The translations under genes were made by a program, and so were the position numbers. A DNA stretch of 64,000 nt from an uncultured Vampirovibrio sp. (GTDB taxonomy: Bacteria; Cyanobacteriota; Vampirovibrionia; Gastranaerophilales; Gastranaerophilaceae), in the NCBI GenBank assembly GCA_910584405.1, contig CAJUAL010000006.1, positions 62,001 to 126,000 on the forward strand, read 5' to 3'. This document shows, one piece after another, positions 15,978-24,160 of this stretch. The notes under the pieces are model-generated. The model saw only the letters and a program-made list of their open reading frames with translations. It searched no databases and had not been told where the DNA came from. Each line of letters starts with the position of its first letter. Position 1 is the first letter of the stretch.

Positions 15978-16367
15978 ATGAACAGAAAATCAATAATTAC
16001 TATTCTTTCTATACTTATTTTGCCGATTTTGGCGTTTTGGGGCTTAACGTTTAACAAATCTGATTCAATTGTTGCTCAAGCAAGCGGAAAACCTCAGATT
16101 ATTAAATTCTCATCAACTATGTGTATGGAATGTCAGGAGGTTGAAAAAGTATTTAAAGAAGTTCTTCCAAAATACCGTGACAAGGTTGATTATACTTCTA
16201 TCACGGTTGACAGTAGAGATGATATGAAAAATAATATGATAAAAAAATATAATGTAACTTTAGTTCCGACAATTATTATGTTAAATTCTGACGGAACTCA
16301 GTATAAAAGAATTGAATCTGCTATACCGAAAGAACAGTTAGAACAATGTATTCAGGGGCTTAAATAA
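15978..16367 (+). CDS. Membrane-anchored thioredoxin-like protein
   Basis: A 129-residue protein with an N-terminal hydrophobic anchor (SIITILSILILPILAFWGL) and a thioredoxin fold outside the membrane. The redox site is TMCMECQEV (CMEC, about residues 50-53) and the cis-Pro loop is TLVPTIIML. The CMEC dipeptide is unusual compared with CGPC or CGHC. Its stop overlaps the start of the CcdA-like gene, so the two form a unit: CcdA passes electrons across the membrane to this thioredoxin. Likely targets are periplasmic disulfides or cytochrome c apoproteins. Confidence 0.85.
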   Translation: MNRKSIITILSILILPILAFWGLTFNKSDSIVAQASGKPQIIKFSSTMCMECQEVEKVFKEVLPKYRDKVDYTSITVDSRDDMKNNMIKKYNVTLVPTIIMLNSDGTQYKRIESAIPKEQLEQCIQGLK

Positions 16368-17065
16368 TGGAAAATTTAACACAATTATTCTCAAGTCAAA
16401 CAAGTATTTTTCTTCTGTTTGGGGCATCGTTTTTAGGCGGTTTGATTTCGTCAATTTCTCCGTGTTCGTTATCAATGCTTCCTCTAATTATCGGCTATAT
16501 TGGCGGGTTTAGTGAAGAAAAACCGTTAAAAACACTGGTTCAGATGATATTTTTTGTAATAGGTACAGGTATCGTATTTTCCATAATCGGTGCAATATGT
16601 GCTGTTACGGGAAAAATGTTTGTCGGTAATCCTTATTTTGCTTTAATTGTTGCGTCAATAATTATGATTATGGCATTAAAAATTCTAGGTGTTATTGAAT
16701 TTGAACTTCCTGTTATGATTAAGGAAATTCCGCAAAACAAAGCAAATAACGAATTTCTATATCCGATATTATTAGGTGCTGTTTTTGCGCTTATCGGAAC
16801 CCCTTGTTCTACACCGATTTTAGCAAGTATAATGGCGTTTGCGTCAATTTCTGCTAAAATTAGTCAGGCTATTTTAATGCTGTTCCTATTCTCGATAGGA
16901 CAGGGTTTAATCTTTATCGTTGCAGGGTTCATAACAGCTAAGGTTAAGACTAATCCTAAGTTTTACGAATTTTCTGAAAAGATGATGAAATTTAGCGGAT
17001 TTTTGTTGTTGCTGGTGTCTTTATATATTTTTTATAAGATTTTCGGCGCAGTCCTTGTAAAATAA
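16367..17065 (+). CDS. ccdA: CcdA/DsbD-type thiol-disulfide transmembrane protein
   Basis: A 232-residue protein with six predicted helices and the two conserved membrane cysteines in ISPCSLSMLPLIIGYIGG (helix 1) and GTPCSTPILASIMAFAS (helix 4). This is the DsbD transmembrane-domain/CcdA pattern. It takes electrons from cytoplasmic thioredoxin and reduces the extracytoplasmic partner encoded just upstream (start overlaps the previous stop). No other cytochrome-c maturation gene is nearby. Confidence 0.9.
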   Translation: MENLTQLFSSQTSIFLLFGASFLGGLISSISPCSLSMLPLIIGYIGGFSEEKPLKTLVQMIFFVIGTGIVFSIIGAICAVTGKMFVGNPYFALIVASIIMIMALKILGVIEFELPVMIKEIPQNKANNEFLYPILLGAVFALIGTPCSTPILASIMAFASISAKISQAILMLFLFSIGQGLIFIVAGFITAKVKTNPKFYEFSEKMMKFSGFLLLLVSLYIFYKIFGAVLVK

Positions 17066-17121
17066 CCTTGCATATTGTATTATCCTAATAGGGATTAGTA
17101 CGGATATTAAGGAGTGAATAA

Positions 17122-17586
17122 ATGAAAACTTTTGAAGGACAGTTAACAACTACAGCTGATGATAAATTTTGTATAATTATTTCAAGATTTAACGATTTTA
17201 TCGGTTCAAAATTATTATCAGGAGCAATAGATGAGTTGAGAAGACACGGTGTATCAGAAGATAATATTGACGTTGTTAAGGTTCCCGGGGCTTTTGAAAT
17301 TCCTGTTATTGCCCAAAAGTTTGCTAAGACAAATAAATACAGTGCAATTATCACGTTAGGTGCTGTTATTAAAGGTTCAACACCTCATTTTGATTATGTA
17401 TCGGCTGAAGTATCAAAAGGGGTTGCTCAAGTAAGTCTTCAAACAGGTGTTCCTGTTATATTCGGCGTATTAACAACCGATAATATCGAACAGGCAATTG
17501 AACGTGCCGGTACAAAAGCGGGTAATAAAGGTTCAGATGCAGCAAAAACCGCAATCGAAATGGCAAATCTTGTTAAATTAGTTTAA
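17122..17586 (+). CDS. ribH: 6,7-dimethyl-8-ribityllumazine synthase
   Basis: Penultimate step of riboflavin synthesis. The 154 residues contain ISRFNDFI, VPGAFEIPV, GAVIKGSTPHFDYVSAEVSKG with the catalytic His, and PVIFGVLTTDNIEQAIERAG, all diagnostic. The length is normal for the icosahedral enzyme. It has an AAGGAG site and is followed after 43 bases by murQ. The other rib genes are not in this window, and I see no FMN riboswitch upstream. Confidence 0.96.
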   Translation: MKTFEGQLTTTADDKFCIIISRFNDFIGSKLLSGAIDELRRHGVSEDNIDVVKVPGAFEIPVIAQKFAKTNKYSAIITLGAVIKGSTPHFDYVSAEVSKGVAQVSLQTGVPVIFGVLTTDNIEQAIERAGTKAGNKGSDAAKTAIEMANLVKLV

Positions 17587-17629
17587 TTATTTTAATCGTT
17601 TTTTAGCATTATGGAAAAGGAGTAAATGT

Positions 17630-18532
17630 ATGGCAGAAGTAATTACCGAATACAGAAATGAGAATACAAAAGACATTGATTTGTTATCAACTATTGATAT
17701 GGTTCGTAAGATGAACGAAGAGGATTTGATAGTTGCAAAAGTTGTTGGAGATGAAGCTGCCAATATTGCTGCTGCTGTGGATATGATTGCAAAAGCGTTT
17801 TTAAAAGGCGGAAGATTATTTTACTTTGGCGCAGGAACTTCAGGAAGATTAGGTGTTTTAGATGCATCAGAATGCCCTCCGACATTCAGTGTTGACCCGT
17901 CAATGGTTCAAGGTGTAATTGCAGGAGGTGAAACAGCCTTATTAACCGCGGTTGAGGGTGCAGAAGATAATTTTTCAGATGGTAAACGAGATGCTAAAGT
18001 TTTAACGGATAAAGATGTTTGTGTTGTTATTTCAGCAAGCGGTAATCCTAAGTATTTATTAGGTGTGTTAGAGCAGGCTGATGAAGTCGGTGCTGTAACA
18101 ATTGCTGTTACATGTAACTCTAAAGGGCAAATAGCACAAGACGCCGGACACGTAATCTGTGCTGAAGTCGGTCCTGAAGTTATTGCAGGTTCAAGCAGGT
18201 TAAAAGCAGGTACTGCACAAAAAATGATTCTTAATATGTTATCAACAGGTGCTATGATTAAAATTGGTAAAACCTATGAAAACTTTATGATAGATTTAAA
18301 AGCGGTTAATGAAAAATTAAAAGACCGCGCAATAAGAATAGTTTCTCAAATTGCACAGGTAACTCACAGCGAAGCTTTAGCTTCATTATTGAAATGTGAT
18401 TGGGAGATTAAAACCGCAATTATAATGATTACAAACAAAGTTGATGCGGATAGTGCAAGGTTGGAATTAAAGAAATTTGGCGGAGTGTTAAGAAGACTTC
18501 TTAACAGTTCCGAAAAAACAGGAGGAGTATAA
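17630..18532 (+). CDS. murQ: N-acetylmuramic acid 6-phosphate etherase
   Basis: Cleaves the lactyl ether of MurNAc-6-P to GlcNAc-6-P and lactate in cell-wall recycling. The 300-residue SIS-domain protein shows LFYFGAGTSGRLGVLDASECPPTF, GGETALLTAVEGAEDN, ISASGNPKYLLGVL and EVIAGSSRLKAGTAQKMILNMLST, the MurQ signature set. AAAAGGAG precedes the ATG. gpsA starts 2 bases after its stop, so ribH-murQ-gpsA-PSP1 looks like one operon. Confidence 0.95.
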   Translation: MAEVITEYRNENTKDIDLLSTIDMVRKMNEEDLIVAKVVGDEAANIAAAVDMIAKAFLKGGRLFYFGAGTSGRLGVLDASECPPTFSVDPSMVQGVIAGGETALLTAVEGAEDNFSDGKRDAKVLTDKDVCVVISASGNPKYLLGVLEQADEVGAVTIAVTCNSKGQIAQDAGHVICAEVGPEVIAGSSRLKAGTAQKMILNMLSTGAMIKIGKTYENFMIDLKAVNEKLKDRAIRIVSQIAQVTHSEALASLLKCDWEIKTAIIMITNKVDADSARLELKKFGGVLRRLLNSSEKTGGV

Positions 18533-18534
18533 GT

Positions 18535-19536
18535 ATGAAATTAACGGTTTTGGGAGCAGGATGCTGGGGGCTTACTTTAGCTTGGCTTTTAACAAATAAT
18601 TTTGATGATATAACAGTTTGGGGAAGAGCACAGGATTTATCGGAAGATTTAATCAAAAATAAACACTGCTCAAAACCTTTGGAAGTCCAGTTAGACAGTA
18701 AAATTGAGATTACATCGGATTTGGCCGAAGCCATAAAAGATGCGGATATTATTTTATCTGTTGTTGCAACTTCAGGCACCCGTGATGTTTGTGAAAATCT
18801 TAAAAAAGCAGGCATTAAATCTCAACAGGTTCTTGTAAATGCGTCAAAAGGTATTGAATTACCGTCATTGATGAGAATGTCAGAAGTTATTAAAGATGTT
18901 TTACCTGAACAAAAACTTGTTATACTTTCAGGTCCGACACTTGCAAAAGAAGTTCTTCAAGGTAAACCTACAGCAGCTTGTGTTGCGTGTGAAGATATTG
19001 AAACTGCTGAATTTGTACAGAAAGCTTGCAATGTTCCTAGCAAATTTAGATTATATACAAATACCGATGTTATCGGGGTTGAGCTTGGCGGAAGTTTGAA
19101 AAACGTTATTGCGATTGCCTCAGGTTTTGCGCATACAATGGGCTTAGGTGATAATTGTTCGGGTACTTTGTTAACCCGCGGTATGGCAGAAGTTGTCAGA
19201 GTCAGTATTCAGCTTGGAGCAAATCCTTCAACCTTATACGGACTTTCAGGCATGGGCGATTTGATTGCAACTTGTTCTTCTCCGATGTCAAGAAATTACA
19301 CAGTCGGTTCAATGCTTGCAAAAGGTAAAAAGATTAATGATATTTTATCTGAGTTAGGTTCTGTTGCGGAAGGTGTTAAAACTTCTAAAGCCGTGTGCGA
19401 ATTAGCTAAAAAACTTGGTATAGAAGTTCCTGTATCATCTGCAATTTATGAGGCTGTTTATACGGATATTACACCGGAGGAACTTTTGTCAAAACTTATG
19501 AACAGAAAACTTAAAGAAGAAGAAAGATACGTATAA
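18535..19536 (+). CDS. gpsA: Glycerol-3-phosphate dehydrogenase [NAD(P)+]
   Basis: Makes sn-glycerol-3-phosphate for phospholipids from dihydroxyacetone phosphate. The 333 residues start VLGAGCWGLTLAWLL (GxGxWG nucleotide motif). SKGIELPS, LSGPTLAKEV and the catalytic-lysine segment GVELGGSLKNVIAIASGF follow, then TRGMAEVVRVSIQLGANPSTLYGLSGMGDLIATC. GGAGGAG overlaps the end of murQ. Confidence 0.96.
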   Translation: MKLTVLGAGCWGLTLAWLLTNNFDDITVWGRAQDLSEDLIKNKHCSKPLEVQLDSKIEITSDLAEAIKDADIILSVVATSGTRDVCENLKKAGIKSQQVLVNASKGIELPSLMRMSEVIKDVLPEQKLVILSGPTLAKEVLQGKPTAACVACEDIETAEFVQKACNVPSKFRLYTNTDVIGVELGGSLKNVIAIASGFAHTMGLGDNCSGTLLTRGMAEVVRVSIQLGANPSTLYGLSGMGDLIATCSSPMSRNYTVGSMLAKGKKINDILSELGSVAEGVKTSKAVCELAKKLGIEVPVSSAIYEAVYTDITPEELLSKLMNRKLKEEERYV

Positions 19537-19540
19537 TATT

Positions 19541-20467
19541 ATGAAATTTGCTGTAAGATATTTAAAAAATACATATTATCCTTTGAATGTGCCTGAAAAT
19601 GTCAAACTGGAAGACGGACAGATGGTTATTGTCAGAACAGAAAAAGGAGAAGAAGCTTTAAAAGTTTTTCTTGTAAATTCGCAAATTGAAAAATTATGGG
19701 AAAAAGCAAAGCAAAAACCTGATCCGCTTCCGCTTGTAAGAGTTATGTCGCAAAGGGATATTCAGGTTCTTGACGATATTAAAAAAGAAGAAGTTGAAGC
19801 ATTTTTTAAATGTCAGGCTCTTGTTAAACAGCATAAATTATCTATGAATCTTGTTCAATGCAGAATTACATTTGACAGACGCAAGATAACTTTTTATTAT
19901 ACAGCACCTGAAAGAGTAGACTTTAGGGCACTTTTGAAAGATTTGACCCAAACCTTTACTAGAGTAAGAATTGATTTACGTCATATCGGGGTTAGGGACG
20001 AAACCTCAATATTAGAAGGTGTCGGAATTTGCGGACAGCCGTTTTGCTGTTCAAGTTTTTTGAGAAAATTTGCGACAATTAACGTAAAATTGGCAAAAGA
20101 TCAGGGTATGCCTATTGCTCCCGGTAAAATTTCAGGTACTTGCGGAAGACTTTTGTGCTGTTTGACGTATGAATATTCAAATTATATTGAAGCCGCAAAA
20201 GGTATGCCACCTGTAGGCTCTTCTGTTATGACAACCGAAGGCTTAGGGAAAGTTTGCTATCTTCAATTTATGAGCGGAAAAGTTGCTGTCAAAATGGAAG
20301 ACGGTAAGACCAAAGAGTTTGATAAAAATGATATTGAAATGGTTGATGCGGATGTTAACGTAGAAATCGATGTTCCTGCTATAAACAACTATACGGATGA
20401 AGATAGTTCAAGTATTGATATTAAACAGCTTGAAGATGACAGAAACAGCTCAACAGGTAATATTTAA
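19541..20467 (+). CDS. PSP1-domain protein (RicT/YaaT-like)
   Basis: A 308-residue PSP1 C-terminal-domain protein. The hallmark cysteine cluster is CGQPFCCSSFL..F, then KISGTCGRLLCCLTYEY (about residues 167-215), known in RicT to help hold Fe-S clusters in a complex with RicA/RicF that affects RNase Y and RNA processing. The acidic C-terminal tail (DEDSSSIDIKQLEDDRNSS) lies outside the domain. It starts 4 bases after gpsA. Confidence 0.85.
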   Translation: MKFAVRYLKNTYYPLNVPENVKLEDGQMVIVRTEKGEEALKVFLVNSQIEKLWEKAKQKPDPLPLVRVMSQRDIQVLDDIKKEEVEAFFKCQALVKQHKLSMNLVQCRITFDRRKITFYYTAPERVDFRALLKDLTQTFTRVRIDLRHIGVRDETSILEGVGICGQPFCCSSFLRKFATINVKLAKDQGMPIAPGKISGTCGRLLCCLTYEYSNYIEAAKGMPPVGSSVMTTEGLGKVCYLQFMSGKVAVKMEDGKTKEFDKNDIEMVDADVNVEIDVPAINNYTDEDSSSIDIKQLEDDRNSSTGNI

Positions 20468-20469
20468 TT

Positions 20470-21213
20470 TTATTTACCTCTTAAAAAATCATACCAGTAA
20501 TCACCTTTTCCGTCAGGGCTTTTGTTTTTTAAAGCAAAATATGCACAAGTGTGAGCAATATTTGTCATTGAAGAATTACAATATTGGGCAATTTCAGTAT
20601 CAGTTGTTAAATTCTTACTGAGATTGTACGCTTCCCTACCCGTATAAGGAATAACTGCATTATCTTCTGTAAAAACAAATACAAATCTGTCTACACCCCA
20701 CTTATTTGGCTTATTTTTACCATTTATATCAACACAAATTTTGGGGCCAAAATCTACGTTATAATACACTGCAACATCGTCCATTACATAATCTCTTCCA
20801 ACCATATCCGTAAATACAATCGAGCGATCGCAAGGGTATGAATCAATGAATTTATTATTTATATTCAGGTTTTTAATGTTGTATTTTGTATCATATGCTC
20901 TGGAACCAAGCCCTGTAGCTTGGCTTACACCCTTAAAATATGACATAAAAAGTTTTAGAGATTCTGTAGAATCCCATATCGTTGAATCGGACTTATCTTC
21001 TGCAATAGAATCCTGATAATCTCGAAAGGGCATATCTGTCTGAGCATAAAAATTGCGAGCTGCCTGATTAAGTTCTGAATAAGTCTTCATAAACTGAGAT
21101 TGCAATTTCTTACCGCGTAAATGGTTATTTAATACAGGAATAGTCATAGCTGCAACTACACCTATTATTCCAAGTGTTATTAACGTTTCTGCAAGTGTAA
21201 ATGCCTTCTTCAT
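20470..21213 (-). CDS. Prepilin-like protein
   Basis: A 247-residue class III-signal protein with cleavage expected after Ala4 (MKKA/FTLAETLITLG) and Glu at mature position 5. The ATG at 21213 is chosen because AAGGAG lies about 6 bases upstream; an upstream in-frame ATG would include the operator DNA. VDINGKNKPNKWGVDRF (161-177), then NAVIP and the end CAYFALKNKSPDGKGDYWYDF, closely parallel the prepilin at 5891. Divergent from the Xre gene at 21276. It abuts the PSP1 gene convergently with 2 bases between the stops. Confidence 0.88.
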   Translation of the reverse strand: MKKAFTLAETLITLGIIGVVAAMTIPVLNNHLRGKKLQSQFMKTYSELNQAARNFYAQTDMPFRDYQDSIAEDKSDSTIWDSTESLKLFMSYFKGVSQATGLGSRAYDTKYNIKNLNINNKFIDSYPCDRSIVFTDMVGRDYVMDDVAVYYNVDFGPKICVDINGKNKPNKWGVDRFVFVFTEDNAVIPYTGREAYNLSKNLTTDTEIAQYCNSSMTNIAHTCAYFALKNKSPDGKGDYWYDFLRGK

Positions 21214-21224
21214 TTTTTCTCCTT

Positions 21225-21264
21225 TTGCTAGTGTCACTAGTTGTATTAATTGCTAGTGTAGCAA
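21225..21264. promoter_or_regulatory. Paired operator-like repeats between prepilin and Xre gene
   Basis: CTAGTG-T-CACTAG (21228-21240) and TTGCTA-GTG-TAGCAA (21250-21264) are two inverted repeats. Both begin with the same direct repeat TTGCTAGTGT (21225 and 21250, 25 bp apart). They fill the 62-bp divergent spacer and lie within 12 bases of either start, so bound protein would block both genes. The binder is inferred to be the adjacent Xre protein. Confidence 0.6.
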
Positions 21265-21275
21265 ACAATTTAAAA

Positions 21276-21488
21276 ATGAACAAGGAATATTTACAAAAAT
21301 TTGCAAACAACTTAAAACGTCTGAGAAAAGAAAAAGGATTAACTCAAGATGATTTAGCCACAGACGGAATTTCTCGTTCAATGGTAAGCTTAATTGAGAT
21401 AGCTAGAACTGACTTAACCGTTTCAAAAGTTAAGCTAATAGCGGATACCTTAGGGGTAACACCAAAGGATTTGTTCGATTTTGAATAA
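21276..21488 (+). CDS. Xre-family transcriptional regulator
   Basis: A 70-residue single-domain HTH_3 protein: FANNLKRLRKEKGLTQDDLATDG, then the recognition helix ISRSMVSLIEIARTDLTVSKVKLIADTLGVT, then KDLFDFE. The start MNKEYLQKF is chosen because the longer frame upstream consists of a hydrophobic non-homologous stretch that is really the operator region. Divergent from a prepilin, the third such pair in the window. Confidence 0.85.
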   Translation: MNKEYLQKFANNLKRLRKEKGLTQDDLATDGISRSMVSLIEIARTDLTVSKVKLIADTLGVTPKDLFDFE

Positions 21489-21758
21489 TTAATTATTTTG
21501 GCAATTATCAATATTTTTATATTTATAGTAAAGCGTCATATCTGTTCCAACCAGAATAAAATTCAATAAATAAAGATAAATTACATTGTCCGGCGCATAT
21601 AAAATATGATGAAGCATGCCAAGAATATAACCTATTTCAACAAGCCACAAAAACAAAATACTTTTGCCTTTAACTTCTTTTGTTTTATATGTTTTCATAA
21701 CCTGAAACGGCCAACTTGCACCAAAACACAACATCATTCCTGCTTCTAATACGCTCAT
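21489..21758 (-). CDS. Small PQ-loop-like membrane protein
   Basis: 89 residues, three predicted membrane helices. The segment FGASWPFQVMKTYKTKEVKGKS resembles a PQ-loop repeat (WP-Q followed by a basic, Ser-rich turn) as in SemiSWEET and related small transporters, which work as dimers. The start MSVLEAGMM is supported by GGAGG 5 bases upstream. Substrate unknown. It is convergent and immediately adjacent to the Xre gene, upstream of the min operon terminator. Confidence 0.6.
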   Translation of the reverse strand: MSVLEAGMMLCFGASWPFQVMKTYKTKEVKGKSILFLWLVEIGYILGMLHHILYAPDNVIYLYLLNFILVGTDMTLYYKYKNIDNCQNN

Positions 21759-21855
21759 AACTTCCTCCATTAAATTTTTACACGGGGTTTCTGATTGAAG
21801 GAACCTCAAATATATATTAAATCAAACGTGAAAAATTACAACTTTATTAAAGATA

Positions 21856-21884
21856 AAAAGGCGGATTTTAAATATCCGCCTTTT
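21856..21884. terminator. Intrinsic terminator of the min operon
   Basis: AAAAGGCGGAT (21856-21866) pairs with ATCCGCCTTTT (21874-21884) around a 7-base AT loop. Read on the minus strand it is a GC stem ending in a T-run right after the minE stop. Confidence 0.85.
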
Positions 21885-21886
21885 GC

Positions 21887-22369
21887 TTATTCTTCGTTAG
21901 AATTTTCGTCGTTTTCTTCTATTTCTTCTTCATCGGAGCTTTCTTCTGAGGCTTCATCCTCTTCTTTATTTTCGTCTTCAGATGATTCTTCGGATTCCTC
22001 ATCAACGTCATCGTCATTCACATTATCTTCTTCTGTTTCTTCTTCGTCAGATTTTAATGCTTCTTCGATTTCAGCTTCATCTTTAGCTCTTATGACAGGA
22101 ATTGAAAGCATCAATGCCATTTGGTCGCCTTCCTGGTCGAAGTTTAATTCAAGAGCATCTTTGTCCATTTCAACGTATTTTGAAAGAAGTTCAACAAGTT
22201 CTCTTCTCATACGTTGCAAAAGTTCAGGCGTAAGATTTGTTCTGTCTTGCATTAAGACTACACGTAATCTGTTACAAGCAACTTCTTTTGCATTTTCTTC
22301 TTTTGATTCTGTTTGTTTAAACAGACTTAAAACTCTATTACATAATTCTTTTAAAATATTTTCGCTCAT
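21887..22369 (-). CDS. minE: Cell division topological specificity factor MinE, acidic-tailed
   Basis: Stimulates MinD ATPase to drive pole-to-pole or gradient behaviour. Residues 1-96 match MinE: a membrane-targeting N-terminus (MSENILKELCNRVLSLF), then ACNRLRVVLMQDRTNLTPELLQRMRRELVELLSKYVEM, then LNFD...MALMLSIPV. Normal MinE ends here (about 90 residues). This one continues for some 64 residues of almost pure Glu, Asp and Ser. The start is set by AAGGAG and by the TAAaATG junction with minD. Last gene of minC-minD-minE. Confidence 0.9.
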   Translation of the reverse strand: MSENILKELCNRVLSLFKQTESKEENAKEVACNRLRVVLMQDRTNLTPELLQRMRRELVELLSKYVEMDKDALELNFDQEGDQMALMLSIPVIRAKDEAEIEEALKSDEEETEEDNVNDDDVDEESEESSEDENKEEDEASEESSDEEEIEENDENSNEE

Positions 22370-22370
22370 T

Positions 22371-23186
22371 TTACTTCTCCTTACCAATCAGGTTAGAGAA
22401 GAATTTCTTAACTTTAGCAAGAACGCTTGTTTCTTCTTCAAGGTTTAAGAAAGGAACTTCTTCGCCCATAATTCTTTGTGCTACGTTACGGTAAGCCAAA
22501 CCTGCCAATGATTTTTCGTCATTAACAATCGGTTCACCTTTGTTTGTTGAAGTAATAATGCCTGTATCTTCAGGGATTATACCGATTAAATCTGCTGAAA
22601 GAATTTCAACAACATCTTCAACACTCATCATGTCGTTTGATTTGATAAGATTTGGTCTTACTCTGTTTAATAAAAGCTTGTAAGATTTAATTTCTTCTTT
22701 AGCTTCCAATAGTCCGATAATTCTATCAGCGTCACGAACTGCTGACATTTCAGGTGTTGTTACAACGATTGCTTCTGTAGCACCTGCAACAGCGTTTTGG
22801 AACCCTTGTTCAATACCTGCCGGACAGTCAACTAAAATAAAGTCAAAATCTTTTTTAAGTTTTTCACAAATATCTTTTAATTGTTCTTCTGTTACGGCTG
22901 ATTTATCTCTTGTTTGAGCTGCTGCAAGAAGACAAAGGTTAGGATTTTTCTTATCCTTAACAAGTGCTTGTTTTAATTTGCAGCGTTCTTCAACAACATC
23001 AACTATTGTGTATACAATTCTGTTTTCTAACCCTAATAAAAGGTCAAGATTTCTTAATCCCAAATCCGTATCTATCATTACAACTTTGTTGCCTGCTCTG
23101 GCTAGTGCTGTACCGATATTGGCGTTAGTTGTAGTTTTACCTACACCGCCTTTTCCGGATGTAATTACTATTACTCTACCAGTCAT
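22371..23186 (-). CDS. minD: Septum site-determining protein MinD
   Basis: Membrane-bound deviant-Walker ATPase (271 residues) that carries MinC to the membrane. The deviant Walker A is SGKGGVGKTTTNANIG with the signature Lys, followed by VVMIDTDLGLRNLDLLLGLENR, FILVDCPAGIEQGF and the C-terminal amphipathic membrane-targeting helix VLAKVKKFFSNLIGKEK. It lies 14 bases after minC and is coupled to minE. Confidence 0.97.
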   Translation of the reverse strand: MTGRVIVITSGKGGVGKTTTNANIGTALARAGNKVVMIDTDLGLRNLDLLLGLENRIVYTIVDVVEERCKLKQALVKDKKNPNLCLLAAAQTRDKSAVTEEQLKDICEKLKKDFDFILVDCPAGIEQGFQNAVAGATEAIVVTTPEMSAVRDADRIIGLLEAKEEIKSYKLLLNRVRPNLIKSNDMMSVEDVVEILSADLIGIIPEDTGIITSTNKGEPIVNDEKSLAGLAYRNVAQRIMGEEVPFLNLEEETSVLAKVKKFFSNLIGKEK

Positions 23187-23200
23187 TTATATTTATCTCC

Positions 23201-24031
23201 TTAATTTTCGTCGTGAATTTTTTTAATAACGATACTGCCTTTATAAGTGAAAGCTTCCTCAGGGACATATTCTGAAGATTTTTGAATATAAGGCAGGTTA
23301 ACTGTATCAGGTCTTCTTGCAAAAACTTCGCCAATTCTTATTTGAACAGGGTTAAGTTTTAATGCTCTGATTCTTGCAAAATTGTTACCGTCAGATCCTG
23401 CATGAGCAATTCCGCCCAAGATTCCCCAAACTGTTATATCACCTTTTGCTATGATTTCAGCTCCCGGATTAACATCCCCGATAACAATCAAGTTACCGTC
23501 TGAGGAAATGCTTTGTCCTGAACGTATTGTTTTTCTTAAGTATAATGTCGGAAGACTTTCTGCTTCATTAGCCTTGTCTTCATCATTTTTATGCACAACT
23601 TGTTCTAAAGGAACGTCATCGTGATGTATAACTTCTTTTATTTCTTCTTTTACGGGTTGTTCGCTTTCTTCTCCGAAAATATTATCAAGAGCAGCTGAAG
23701 TTTCTTCGCTTACTTCTTTTTCTTCAAAACTCGGAGCTTCTACCTCGTTTGTAAATTCTGAAATTTTAATATCTAAAGCTGTTGCAGATTCAAGTGTTTC
23801 TGTTGAACTTGTGCTGATAAATGCAAGTTGAGATTCCATTAATTCAACATGCGCTTTAATACTTGTTAATTCTGCTTGTGAAAGGTTAACCGAACCCAGT
23901 TTTAAACAAATATGTTTGCCTTTAGATTCAGGCATGTCTAAAACTCTTGAAAGCTCATAAATAATTTCAGAAGTCTTCTTAACATTGGCTAAATCAACGA
24001 TAAAGCCATTCTCTATGTATCCCTTATCCAT
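23201..24031 (-). CDS. minC: Septum site-determining protein MinC
   Basis: FtsZ-ring inhibitor of 276 residues. The C-terminal right-handed beta-helix is clear: RKTIRSGQSISSDGNLIVIGDVNPGAEIIAKGDITVWGILGGIAHAG, then ARIRALKLNPVQIRIGEV. The N-terminal domain (residues 1-100) is weakly conserved as usual. A long Glu-rich linker (about 105-155) separates the two. It heads the min operon. A candidate -35 TTGAAG on the minus strand near 24090 lacks a good -10. Confidence 0.93.
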   Translation of the reverse strand: MDKGYIENGFIVDLANVKKTSEIIYELSRVLDMPESKGKHICLKLGSVNLSQAELTSIKAHVELMESQLAFISTSSTETLESATALDIKISEFTNEVEAPSFEEKEVSEETSAALDNIFGEESEQPVKEEIKEVIHHDDVPLEQVVHKNDEDKANEAESLPTLYLRKTIRSGQSISSDGNLIVIGDVNPGAEIIAKGDITVWGILGGIAHAGSDGNNFARIRALKLNPVQIRIGEVFARRPDTVNLPYIQKSSEYVPEEAFTYKGSIVIKKIHDEN

Positions 24032-24129
24032 TTTTCCCTTTCTAAAATACGGCTACAATAGATAAGGTACATTAAACAATATAAGACTTCAAGAAATTGT
24101 TTAAGTTTTGTAATTAAACATTACAAAGC

Positions 24130-24156
24130 AAAGGCGGAGCCGAAGGCTCCGCCTTT
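24130..24156. terminator. Strong GC hairpin, transglycosylase terminator
   Basis: AAAGGCGGAGCC, loop GAA, GGCTCCGCCTTT, a 12-bp perfect stem directly downstream of the leftward transglycosylase stop. The same GGCGGAGCC/GGCTCCGCC core recurs in the terminator at 63798-63834. Confidence 0.8.
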
Positions 24157-24160
24157 ATTT

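Noticed and set aside
17066..17121. FMN riboswitch upstream of ribH
   Set aside because: The gap is only 56 bases and shows none of the conserved RFN-element sequence.
21795..22448. 217-codon Ser-rich ORF opposite minE
   Set aside because: It is the antisense image of the Glu/Asp-rich minE tail (GAA/GAT repeats read as TTC/TCx). No ribosome site.
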